This document shows, in pieces, positions 24,290 to 32,134 of a DNA stretch of 64,000 bases. A program made the translations under genes and the position numbers. Origin of the DNA: Cohnella sp. OV330 (lineage in GTDB: Bacteria; Bacillota; Bacilli; Paenibacillales; Paenibacillaceae); assembly GCF_900112065.1 (NCBI RefSeq), contig NZ_FOKE01000004.1:372001-436000 (forward strand), given 5' to 3'. A model generated the notes under the pieces. It ran no database searches. It was given only the letters and a program-made list of their open reading frames with translations, and was not told the origin of the DNA. Positions within the stretch are counted from its first letter, which is position 1. Each line of letters opens with the position of its first letter.

Positions 24290-24388
24290 ATGAACAACAC
24301 GCGCTGGTTTAAAATCGTCGTCTACGTTATGCTGATCGCCATGCTGGCCTCTACCGTGCTGCTGTCGATCGGATCGCTGCTTCAGTGA
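24290..24388 (+). CDS. prli42: Prli42-like stressosome-associated membrane miniprotein
   Basis: A 32-residue frame, ATG at 24290 and TGA at 24386-24388, with AAAGGATGG 6 nt upstream. It consists of a short polar N-terminus (MNNTRWFK) and one membrane helix (IVVYVMLIAMLASTVLLSIG). The pattern K-VVY-ML-AM-LST is that of Prli42, the Listeria protein that tethers the stressosome to the membrane. The 3' end overlaps the convergent lipB gene by 38 nt. Identification is by motif and neighbourhood (M20 peptidase and bkd genes); stressosome genes are not in this window. Confidence 0.8.
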   Translation: MNNTRWFKIVVYVMLIAMLASTVLLSIGSLLQ

Positions 24389-25067
24389 CGGACCGCAAGC
24401 TCCCGTAACCGAATACGTCCCGGAAATGCGGGAGCACCCGCTCCGCGATCTCCTCGACCTCGAGCGTCAGGCCCGTCTCGGCTTCGAGCGAGGTGACCCC
24501 GTATTCCTGGATGCCGCACGGCACGATGCCGCCGAACCCCTCTTGCTCTACGCCCCGCTTCACGTTGAAGGCGAATCCGTGGCTCGTCACGAAGCCGCGT
24601 CTCGTACGCGCCCGGTTGAACTTGACGCCGATCGCAGCCACCTTGCGGTCGCCGATCCAGACGCCGGTATACTCGGGCTTTCTGCCGCCGACGAGTCCGA
24701 ACTCCGCGAGCAGGCGGATCAGCGCCTCTTCAAGATCTCTCAAGTACTTGTGCAAATCGAGCCCCTCGGCGTCCAAATAAAGCAGCGGATATCCGACGAG
24801 CTGTCCCGGGCCGTGATACGTAATATCCCCGCCGCGGTCGATCTCGAATACCGAGATGCCCCGTCGCTTGAGCTCGTCCGGCGACATCAGCAGATGCTCG
24901 GGATGACGGTCCGTGCCGATCGTATAGGTCGGCGGATGCTCCAGCAGCAGCAGCGTATCCTCGCGCTCCCCCGCGCCGATGTCCCGGATCAGCGCCTTTT
25001 GAAGATCCCACGCTTCCCCGTACTCGATACGGCCCAGCTTGGCCGTGTCCAGCATGCTCATGTCCAT
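24351..25067 (-). CDS. lipB: Octanoyl-[acyl carrier protein]:protein octanoyltransferase LipB
   Basis: A 238-residue enzyme that transfers octanoate from ACP to lipoyl domains. Hallmarks are RGGDITYHGPGQLVGYP (residues 78-94), the GVKFNRARTRRGFVTSHGFAFNV region and the catalytic cysteine in PCGIQEYGVTSL. GGGGAGG precedes the ATG. It follows the bkd E2 gene by 150 nt in the same direction, so it may supply lipoylation for the complex encoded upstream. Its 3' end overlaps the antisense prli42-like gene. Confidence 0.95.
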   Translation of the reverse strand: MDMSMLDTAKLGRIEYGEAWDLQKALIRDIGAGEREDTLLLLEHPPTYTIGTDRHPEHLLMSPDELKRRGISVFEIDRGGDITYHGPGQLVGYPLLYLDAEGLDLHKYLRDLEEALIRLLAEFGLVGGRKPEYTGVWIGDRKVAAIGVKFNRARTRRGFVTSHGFAFNVKRGVEQEGFGGIVPCGIQEYGVTSLEAETGLTLEVEEIAERVLPHFRDVFGYGSLRSVTEAAIRSTAAR

Positions 25068-25216
25068 CTCGCCTCCCCGTTAACCTCCCTATTGTAGCGC
25101 AAGCCCCGTGCTGCCGCAAACGAGCGAAGCGGGCAAGCTCCGTGACAAAAGGCCGCCCGCTGGCGCGCCTTGCGCGCTCGCGGGCGACCTCTCGCCGAAT
25201 CGGTTCAAGCCGTATA

Positions 25217-26671
25217 TCAATAAAGCTTGGTGTCGAGGCTGTAGCTCTCGAGGTTTTCTTTGACCCGCTGCAGGAACCGCCCGCAAATGACGCCGTCAAG
25301 AATACGGTGGTCGAGCGACAGGCACAGGTTGACCATCGAACGCACGCCGATCATGTCGTTGATGACGACGGGGCGCTTCACGATCGACTCGAACGTCAAG
25401 ATCGCGGCTTGCGGATAATTGATGATCGGCTGCGACAGGATCGAGCCGAACGAGCCCGTGTTGTTGACCGTGAACGTACCGCCCTGCATATGCTCGAGCT
25501 TGAGCTTGCCGTGACGCGCGCGGTTCGCCAGGTCGTCGATCTCGTGCGCGATGCCGGCGATGTTTTTCTGGTCGGCGTTCTTGATGACCGGCGTGATGAC
25601 CGAATCCTCGGTCCCGACCGCCAGCGCCATGTTGATGTCTCGCTTCACGATGATCTTGTCCGTCGCCCATACCGAGTTCATGATCGGATAATCCTTGATC
25701 GCGCCGACGGCGGCCTTGACGAGGAACGGCATGTACGTCAGGTTGATGCCTTCCGTCCGCTTGAACTCGTCCTTCAGCTTGCTGCGCAGCACGACGAGAT
25801 TCGTCACGTCCACCTCGATCATCGTCCAGGCATGCGGAATCTCGGTCACGCTCTGGCGCATGCGCGTCGCGATCGTATTGCGGATCGGGGTGACGTCGAT
25901 GAAATATTCGCCGCGGCCGGGCACTTCGTGACCCTCGATCTCGATCGTCGGGATGCGCGGCGATTCGGACAGGTGAAGACCGCCCGAGCGTACCTGCACG
26001 CGGGGATCCATCTGCTCGAACGGCTTCGCGGACGAAGGCGCTGCACTGGCGGTCGCCGGCGCGGCCGGCGTCGGAGCGGCTTGCTGCGCGGGTGCGGCCG
26101 AGGCGGCGGGAGCCGCCTGCGTCTGCGGGCCGGCAGCGACGCCGGACGATGCCGCAGCCAGCACGTCGGCGCGCGTGATGCGGCCGCCCATGCCGGTGCC
26201 CGCCAGGCGGGCGAGGTCGATGCCGTGCTCGGCGGCCAGCTTCAGCACGGCCGGGGAATAGCGTTGGCGCATCTCTTGGCCAGCGGCGCCTGCTGCGGCA
26301 GAAGCCTGCCTCTGCGCCGGCGGCCGGTCGTTCGCTTCGCGTTCGGCCGCGCGCACCGCGTCGTCGGTCGGCTGAAGGCCGGCGGCGAGCGCGCCGCCCG
26401 GAATCTCCGCGTAGGCGTCGGCCTCCTCGGTCTCGATCAGGCAGATCGCGCTGCCGACGTTCACCGTCTCGCCGTCGCCCGCCAGCACTTTAACCAGCAC
26501 GCCGCGGGCCGTGGACGGCAGCTCGGCGCTTACCTTGTCCGTGATCAGCTCGCAGAGCGGCTCGTACATTTCGACGTAGTCGCCCGGCTTTTTCAGCCAA
26601 CGGTCCACGGTCGCGGTCTCCAGCGATTCGGCCAGCTTCGGCATGATGATTTCGGTAATCTTTTTGCTCAA
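25217..26671 (-). CDS. bkdB: Branched-chain alpha-keto acid dehydrogenase E2 (dihydrolipoamide acyltransferase)
   Basis: A 484-residue E2. One lipoyl domain (residues 1-80, lipoyl Lys46 in ITDKVSAE), a first Ala/Gln linker, a peripheral-subunit-binding domain (YSPAVLKLAAEHGIDLARLAGTG, about 138-170), a second long Ala/Pro linker, and the catalytic acyltransferase domain ending in LDHRILDGV. Start is TTG at 26671 with AAGGAGC. Forms the core of the complex with E1 alpha/beta and E3 from the same cluster, making branched acyl-CoA primers for branched-chain fatty acids. Confidence 0.94.
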   Translation of the reverse strand: MSKKITEIIMPKLAESLETATVDRWLKKPGDYVEMYEPLCELITDKVSAELPSTARGVLVKVLAGDGETVNVGSAICLIETEEADAYAEIPGGALAAGLQPTDDAVRAAEREANDRPPAQRQASAAAGAAGQEMRQRYSPAVLKLAAEHGIDLARLAGTGMGGRITRADVLAAASSGVAAGPQTQAAPAASAAPAQQAAPTPAAPATASAAPSSAKPFEQMDPRVQVRSGGLHLSESPRIPTIEIEGHEVPGRGEYFIDVTPIRNTIATRMRQSVTEIPHAWTMIEVDVTNLVVLRSKLKDEFKRTEGINLTYMPFLVKAAVGAIKDYPIMNSVWATDKIIVKRDINMALAVGTEDSVITPVIKNADQKNIAGIAHEIDDLANRARHGKLKLEHMQGGTFTVNNTGSFGSILSQPIINYPQAAILTFESIVKRPVVINDMIGVRSMVNLCLSLDHRILDGVICGRFLQRVKENLESYSLDTKLY

Positions 26672-26699
26672 GTCCGTTCAGCTCCTTCCCGTGACGGTT

Positions 26700-27686
26700 C
26701 TAGTATCGCGCCAGCTCCAGCATGGCCGCCTTCAGCTTATCCTTGTTCAGCATGAACTGCTTTTCGCCCACCGGATTGTACGGCATCGCAGGCACGTCGG
26801 GACCGCACAAACGGCGGATCGGCGCGTCGAGGTCGTACAGCATCTCCTCGGCGATGATCGCGGCGACTTCGCCGCCGATGCCGCCTGTTTTGTTGTCCTC
26901 GTGAACGATCAGCACCTTGCCGGTGCGCGCGGCAGCTTCGAGGATGCCCTCGCGGTCGAGCGGCTGGATCGTGCGCAGGTCGAGGATGTGCGCCTCGACG
27001 CCTTCTTCGCGCGACAGTTCCTCGGCGGCTTGCATCGCAAAATGAAGCGGCATGCTGTAGCTGATCACCGTAATGTCGCTGCCTTCGCGCAGCACGTTCG
27101 CTTTGCCGATCGGCACCGTGTACTCGCCTTCGGGCACTTCGTCGCTTACGAGACGGTAGCATTTTTTATTTTCGAAAAAAATGACGGGATCCGGATCGCG
27201 AATCGCGGAGATAAGCAGGCCCTTGGCGTCATAGGCGGTCGCGGGCGCGACGATCTTGAGGCCCGGCGTGCCGAAAAACACCGATTCGGTGCACTGCGAA
27301 TGGTACAGGCCGCCGAATACGCCGCCGCCGATCGGCGCGCGGATGACGACGGGGCAGCTCCAGTCGTTATTCGAGCGGTAACGGATCTTCGCCGCCTCGC
27401 TGATGATCTGGTTGGCCGCCGGGAACATGAAATCGGAATACTGCATCTCGGCGATCGGCTTCATGCCCGCCATCGCGGCGCCGATCGCGACGCCTGCGAT
27501 CGCGGATTCCGCGAGCGGCGTGTCGATCGCCCGGTCCTCGCCGAACTGCTGCTGCAGTCCCTTGGTCGTGCCGAACACGCCGCCTTTGAGACCGACGTCC
27601 TCGCCGAGGACGAACACGCTGTCGTCCCGCTCCATCTCTTCCTTCATGGCCAATCGGATCGCGTCGATATATTCGATTACCGGCAT
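26700..27686 (-). CDS. bkdAB: Branched-chain alpha-keto acid dehydrogenase E1 beta
   Basis: A 328-residue transketolase-like beta subunit. It includes VFVLGEDVGLKGGVFGTTKGL, PIAEMQYSDFMFPAANQI and HEDNKTGGIGGEVAA. It completes the thiamine-diphosphate active site with E1 alpha, whose gene ends 3 nt upstream. GGAGGTG of the ribosome site lies across the end of that gene. Family members also serve acetoin or pyruvate complexes; the DUF2627/lpdV neighbourhood favours the branched-chain complex. Confidence 0.93.
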   Translation of the reverse strand: MPVIEYIDAIRLAMKEEMERDDSVFVLGEDVGLKGGVFGTTKGLQQQFGEDRAIDTPLAESAIAGVAIGAAMAGMKPIAEMQYSDFMFPAANQIISEAAKIRYRSNNDWSCPVVIRAPIGGGVFGGLYHSQCTESVFFGTPGLKIVAPATAYDAKGLLISAIRDPDPVIFFENKKCYRLVSDEVPEGEYTVPIGKANVLREGSDITVISYSMPLHFAMQAAEELSREEGVEAHILDLRTIQPLDREGILEAAARTGKVLIVHEDNKTGGIGGEVAAIIAEEMLYDLDAPIRRLCGPDVPAMPYNPVGEKQFMLNKDKLKAAMLELARY

Positions 27687-27689
27687 GCG

Positions 27690-28718
27690 TTAGCGCACCT
27701 CCCCGTTGTCTTCGGCGTACACGTAGCGGAAGGCGTCCTCCGCCGACTGGTACGGCGCTTGCTCGGCATAGGCCGTCGCCTCGTCGAGCTCCTTGCGGAT
27801 GCGCTGTTGAAGCGCCTGTTCTTGCGCCTCGGACCAAAGCCCGAGCTGCTCCAAATATACGCGGAAGGCCGGCAGTGCGTCCTTGGACCGGTTTTCGTCG
27901 ACCTCTTCCTTGGTACGGTAGGCCATGTCGTTGTCAGACGTCGAGTGCGGCGTGACGCGATAGGTCATGATCTCCACGAGCGTCGGCCCTTCGCCCGCCA
28001 GCGCGCGCTCGTGCGCCTCGCGGAACACGCGGTACACTTCAAGCGGATCGTGTCCGTCGACCCGGATGCCGGGGAAGCCGTAGCCGAGCGCGCGGTCGCT
28101 GATGCGGCCGGCCGTCTGCTTGGACAGCGGCACCGAGATCGCGTAGCCGTTGTTCTCGCAGACGAAGATAACGGGCAGCTTCTGCACGCCCGCGAAGTTG
28201 CAGCCTTCGTGAAAGTCGCCCTGGTTGCTCGAGCCTTCGCCGAACGATACGATCGCCACGGACGATTCGCCGCGGATCTTCGAGGCGAGCGCGAAGCCGA
28301 CCGCGTGCGGCACCTGCGTCGTCACGGGGCTTGAGCCCGTCGCGATGCGGAGACGTCGACAGCCGAAGTGCGCGGACATCTGGCGTCCGGCGCTGTTCGG
28401 GTCCTCGCCCTTGCCGTAAAGCGCCAGCATCAGCTCCTTGACGGTCATGCCGACGGTCAGCACCAAACCGTAGTCGCGGTAATAAGGTAGAAACCAGTCT
28501 TTGTCGCGATCCATGGCAAAGCCCATCGCCACCTGCGACGGCTCCTGCGTAATGCCCGATATGTGGAAGTTCACCTTCCCGGCGCGCTGCAGCACCTGGC
28601 CGCGCTCGTCGAATTTGCGCGCGAGCATCATCGTCTCGTACATGGCGACGGCCCGTTCGTCCGTCAAGCCCAGCGCGATATGCCGCGCTTGTTGTTCTAC
28701 GCTGCCTTTCTGGGTCAT
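27690..28718 (-). CDS. bkdAA: Branched-chain alpha-keto acid dehydrogenase E1 alpha
   Basis: A 342-residue thiamine-diphosphate enzyme subunit. The ThDP motif reads GEGSSNQGDFHEGCNFAGVQ with the closing ENNGYA, and the phosphorylation-loop-like RVTPHSTSDND is present. It catalyses decarboxylation of branched 2-oxo acids and reductive acylation of E2. GGGAGGG precedes the ATG. A 279-nt gap separates it from lpdV upstream; TATAAT (minus strand, near 28811-28816) there could be an internal promoter, though no good -35 is seen. Confidence 0.93.
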   Translation of the reverse strand: MTQKGSVEQQARHIALGLTDERAVAMYETMMLARKFDERGQVLQRAGKVNFHISGITQEPSQVAMGFAMDRDKDWFLPYYRDYGLVLTVGMTVKELMLALYGKGEDPNSAGRQMSAHFGCRRLRIATGSSPVTTQVPHAVGFALASKIRGESSVAIVSFGEGSSNQGDFHEGCNFAGVQKLPVIFVCENNGYAISVPLSKQTAGRISDRALGYGFPGIRVDGHDPLEVYRVFREAHERALAGEGPTLVEIMTYRVTPHSTSDNDMAYRTKEEVDENRSKDALPAFRVYLEQLGLWSEAQEQALQQRIRKELDEATAYAEQAPYQSAEDAFRYVYAEDNGEVR

Positions 28719-28997
28719 GAAGCGTCCCTCCCGGCTTTTCGTTTTAGGATTCGTTTTAGAAGTTGTCGTTAGTGTTATAACCTGGTCTTAATACTTGAAC
28801 CTAGAACCTATTATACAGCGGCACGTTCGAAAAAGAAACCGCGGGCGGAGCGGAGTTCGGTTAATCGCCACGGGTGCAGCTTGCTCCAGCGCGCGCCGCG
28901 TCTTCGGCCAGCTCCCGCAACGCAAAACGGCCTCGCCTGAAAATCCGGCGAAACCGCGTGCGCGAAGCGCCGCGGCGAAAGCCTGGCGCTGCTTCCT

Positions 28998-30437
28998 TTA
29001 AGAACCGTGCGAAGCGGAGCCGGAGACGGCCTGCATCACTTCCTGCATCGCTTCGGATAACGTCGGATGCGGATGAATGGCGCGGCCGATCTCCCACGGC
29101 ACCGCGTCCAGCAGCTTCGCGAGCGACGCTTCGGCGATCAGGTCGGTCGCATGGGGACCGACGAGATGGACGCCGAGCAGGTCGCCCGTCTTGCGGTCCG
29201 CGATCGCCTTCGCGAAGCCTTCGGGCTCGCCGTGCACGAGCGCCTTGCCGAAGATCCGCATCGGCAGCTTCACCGCGCGCGTCTCGAAGCCGGCCGCCTT
29301 GGCCGCGGCCTCGGTCCAGCCGATCGCCGCGGCCTCGGGCCGGCTGTAGATCGCCCGCGGCACGTCGCGGTCGGGCGTACGGGGAATCGGCTGCCCGAGA
29401 ATATGGGCGACCGCGACCTCCGCCTCGTGCATCGCCGCGTGCGCCAGCTGTACGCCGCCGATGACGTCGCCGACGGCATAGATGTGCGGCTCCCCGGTCT
29501 GCAGCGTTGCCGGATTCACCGTCACGAAGCCGCCTGCCGCCTTGACGTCCGTATTTTCGAAGCCGAGGTTCTCGACGTTGCCGACGCGTCCCACGGATAC
29601 GAGCATGCGCTCCGCCTCGAGCGTCTCGGCTTCGCCGGCGGACGTCTCGATGCGGACGGATACGCTCCCTTCCGCAGACACGCACGACAAAGCATCCAGC
29701 TTCGCGCCCAGACGCAGCTTCACGCCTCGCTTCTCGAGCCGGCGGGCCAGCTCCGAGGAGATATCCTTGTCTTCGCCGGGCAGCAGGCGGTCCGCCGTCT
29801 CGACGAGCGTCACCGCCGTGCCGAAGTCGCCGAGCAGCGACGCCCATTCGACGCCGATGACGCCGCCGCCGACGATGATCGCGCTGGCCGGCAGCGACGG
29901 CCACGTCAACGCTTCGTCGCTCGTCACGACGCGAACGCCGTCGTACGGCAATCCTTCGAGTCTTCGCGGGCGCGATCCTGTCGCCAAGATGAGATGACGA
30001 GGCACGACGGTCTCCGATTCTCCGTCCTCGAGCTCGACGGCGATCGCGCCTCCGCGCGGCGAGAAGATCGACGGACCGGTCAGCCGGCCGGCCCCCCGGA
30101 TCACCTGGATGCGGTTTTGCTTCATTAGCGCCTCTACGCCCTTGTGAAGCTGTCCGACCACGTCGTCCTTGCGGTTCAGGACGGCGCTCCAGTCCACGCT
30201 GACGCCGTCGGCCTCGGCCAGACGGACGCCGTAAGACGCGGCGCTTCTTACCGTAGCGTATACTTCGGCGCTGCGAAGCAGCGTCTTGCTCGGAATGCAG
30301 CCGCGATGCAGGCAGGTGCCGCCGAGCTTGTCCTTTTCAATAATAGCCACGCTTCGTCCGGCTTGAGCGGCACGTACGGCGGCGGTATAACCGCCGGGGC
30401 CGCCGCCCAGGATGGCGACGTCGACTTCGATTGGCAT
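28998..30437 (-). CDS. lpdV: Dihydrolipoamide dehydrogenase (E3)
   Basis: A 479-residue FAD flavoprotein. The dinucleotide fold begins ILGGGPGGYTAAVRAAQAG; the redox disulfide is GGTCLHRGCIPSK (Cys42 and Cys47); NAD binding is at IIVGGGVIGVEWASLL; and the C-terminal interface has AIHPHPTLSEA with the catalytic His-Pro. It reoxidises the lipoyl arm of the E2 encoded downstream. Start ATG with GGAGG. First gene of the bkd cluster. Confidence 0.95.
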   Translation of the reverse strand: MPIEVDVAILGGGPGGYTAAVRAAQAGRSVAIIEKDKLGGTCLHRGCIPSKTLLRSAEVYATVRSAASYGVRLAEADGVSVDWSAVLNRKDDVVGQLHKGVEALMKQNRIQVIRGAGRLTGPSIFSPRGGAIAVELEDGESETVVPRHLILATGSRPRRLEGLPYDGVRVVTSDEALTWPSLPASAIIVGGGVIGVEWASLLGDFGTAVTLVETADRLLPGEDKDISSELARRLEKRGVKLRLGAKLDALSCVSAEGSVSVRIETSAGEAETLEAERMLVSVGRVGNVENLGFENTDVKAAGGFVTVNPATLQTGEPHIYAVGDVIGGVQLAHAAMHEAEVAVAHILGQPIPRTPDRDVPRAIYSRPEAAAIGWTEAAAKAAGFETRAVKLPMRIFGKALVHGEPEGFAKAIADRKTGDLLGVHLVGPHATDLIAEASLAKLLDAVPWEIGRAIHPHPTLSEAMQEVMQAVSGSASHGS

Positions 30438-30730
30438 GAAGGTACCTCCGGATTTTTAGGCTTTGCAGCAGCATGAATATGTATATAGAGCTTGGCGTCT
30501 TCGTAAAAGCACGCCGCTTTCTTGATTCCCGCCGACCCTACCATTATAGCGTCTCGCGCCGCAACAAAAAAGTTCGCCGTATTAGCGGCAGTTCGGTCAC
30601 CATTTCCCACCATTTCTGTTAAAAGCGAACGATACCAAGCACTCGCGCCTTTTACGTTCTCATTTACGATGGACATATTCTCGATAAATCGCTATCATTA
30701 GAGCATAGAACAGGAAGGTGGACATGACCG
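30438..30730. other. Divergent intergenic region, lpdV / DUF2627 gene
   Basis: The only signal seen for lpdV is a minus-strand TATAAT at 30548-30543 with a poor -35, giving a leader of about 105 nt. A frame on the minus strand here overlaps lpdV in another phase and is not supported. Confidence 0.3.
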
Positions 30731-31045
30731 TTGAAGCTCGTGATCTCGCGCTTGATCGCCATTCTCATGCTCGTCGTGCCCGGCCTCGCCGCCGCATACG
30801 GCTTCCTGCTGATGAAGGACGCCTTGTTCGATTATTTCGCGCAGTTCGGGAACGTCAACCTGCCCGATCCCCATTTTGATCTGTGGCACTTTTTGCTGGG
30901 ATTCGTTTTATTTCTCGTCGGCGTCGGCTTCATCGGCGGCTGGATTTTTTTCCGCGATCGCAAGCACAACTACGTGTCGCCCCGCTTCCGCGCAAAGCGC
31001 CCTCCGCGTCCTCCGCGCGACGGCAGCAAGTCGGGCGGCCAATAA
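30731..31045 (+). CDS. DUF2627 family membrane protein (YqzF-like)
   Basis: A 104-residue protein with two hydrophobic segments (LIAILMLVVPGLAAAYGFLLM; LLGFVLFLVGVGFIGGWIFF), then FRDRKHNYVSPRFRAKR and a basic Pro/Arg tail. This is the DUF2627 pattern; the family is found beside bkd genes in Bacillus but has no known function. Start is TTG at 30731 with AGGTGG upstream. It ends at a 10-bp hairpin shared with the convergent AraC gene. Confidence 0.85.
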   Translation: MKLVISRLIAILMLVVPGLAAAYGFLLMKDALFDYFAQFGNVNLPDPHFDLWHFLLGFVLFLVGVGFIGGWIFFRDRKHNYVSPRFRAKRPPRPPRDGSKSGGQ

Positions 31046-31057
31046 ATGAATAAAAAG

Positions 31058-31096
31058 GAATAGCGCCTTCGCGAATCGCGGCGCTATTCTTTTTTT
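31058..31096. terminator. Bidirectional terminator
   Basis: GAATAGCGCC (31058-31067) pairs with GGCGCTATTC (31080-31089), followed by seven Ts. It serves the DUF2627 gene; the tail overlaps the end of the AraC-type gene. Confidence 0.8.
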
Positions 31097-32007
31097 GTTG
31101 CCGCGGCATGCAAAGCAGGTCCCTTGTCCGCTGTACCGGCCTTTCGGTAGGCTCTTGGCGTGCAGCCGTAAATGCCGCGAAACAGCTTGATGAAGTAGCT
31201 GAAGTTATCGAAGCCCGCTTCCAGCGCGACCTCGGAGATCGTCGATTCGGACGCGGTCAGCCTGCCGGCCGCATACCGGATTCGATGACGGTTCAGATAT
31301 TCGACCGGCGTCCTTCGCATGTACGCTTTGAACATGCGGCTAAAATGCCCTTCGCTCATGCCGGCCACGTCGGCGAGCTCCCGCAGGCTTAACTTGCGCG
31401 CGAAGTTCGTTTCCATGAAGACCAACGCCTGCTTCAACCTTTCCGCCGCATGGCTCTCGCCTTCGTCCGCCGGCGATCGCGATTGCCATTGTCCTGCGTC
31501 GATCAGATCCGCGATCAGACTAAGCAGGCCCGCTTTAACCCGCAGCTCGCGCGCGGGCGCAACGGCATGCTCGAGCCGTTGAACGGCCGCGATCGCCGCG
31601 ATCGCCGCCTCGCCCCAAGGCGTATCCGGCGTCCAGTGGTGCGGCGGTCCTGACCGCCCGCGCTGCAGCGGACGCAAATAGCGCGCGGAGATCGCGTCGT
31701 CCGGGCCGCCGTCCAGCCAGCCGAGGTCGCAGACGAGCGCTTCGTACGCGCAATCCGACGCTTCGAGCGGGTATCCGCCGTGCAGCAGCCCGCCGGGTAT
31801 GAACAAGGCCTCTCCTGCGGACACTTCGTAAGCGGACAAACCGATTTGAAAAACGGCTCGACCGGACGTCACCCTTAGAAACTCGATCTCCTCGTGCCAA
31901 TGAAAATCGAGAATGCCTTCCTGGGGCGTCCGCGCTTGCTGATAGAAGCCGACCGGGAAGCCCGGCGTGCCGTGCCGGCGGTCCTCTTTTAACAATTTAT
32001 TGTCCAC
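31084..32007 (-). CDS. AraC family transcriptional regulator with cupin sensor
   Basis: A 307-residue regulator. The N-terminal cupin (FHWHEEIEFLRVTSGRAVFQIG, FIPGGLLHGGYP) senses a ligand; the C-terminal double HTH has LSLRELADVAGMSEGHFSRMFKAYMRRTPVEYLNRHRI and SEVALEAGFDNFSYFIKLFRGIYGCTPRAYR. Start is GTG at 32007 with GAGGCGG. It is divergent from an alpha-xylosidase gene by 127 bp, so it probably activates it in response to a xyloside or glucoside. Confidence 0.93.
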   Translation of the reverse strand: MDNKLLKEDRRHGTPGFPVGFYQQARTPQEGILDFHWHEEIEFLRVTSGRAVFQIGLSAYEVSAGEALFIPGGLLHGGYPLEASDCAYEALVCDLGWLDGGPDDAISARYLRPLQRGRSGPPHHWTPDTPWGEAAIAAIAAVQRLEHAVAPARELRVKAGLLSLIADLIDAGQWQSRSPADEGESHAAERLKQALVFMETNFARKLSLRELADVAGMSEGHFSRMFKAYMRRTPVEYLNRHRIRYAAGRLTASESTISEVALEAGFDNFSYFIKLFRGIYGCTPRAYRKAGTADKGPALHAAATKKE

Positions 32008-32134
32008 GTAATCGCAGCCGCCTCATAATCGTGTTATTTATAAGCATAATATTGCAAGAAATTCGATAAATCAATCGGTATTATGTTACTTAAAGAGAGC
32101 GGTTTCCTATCGCTCGAACAGGAGGTCCGATTCC

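Noticed and set aside
30248..30676. 142-codon minus-strand frame at the lpdV start
   Set aside because: Two thirds overlap the well-supported lpdV gene in another phase; no motif or ribosome site.
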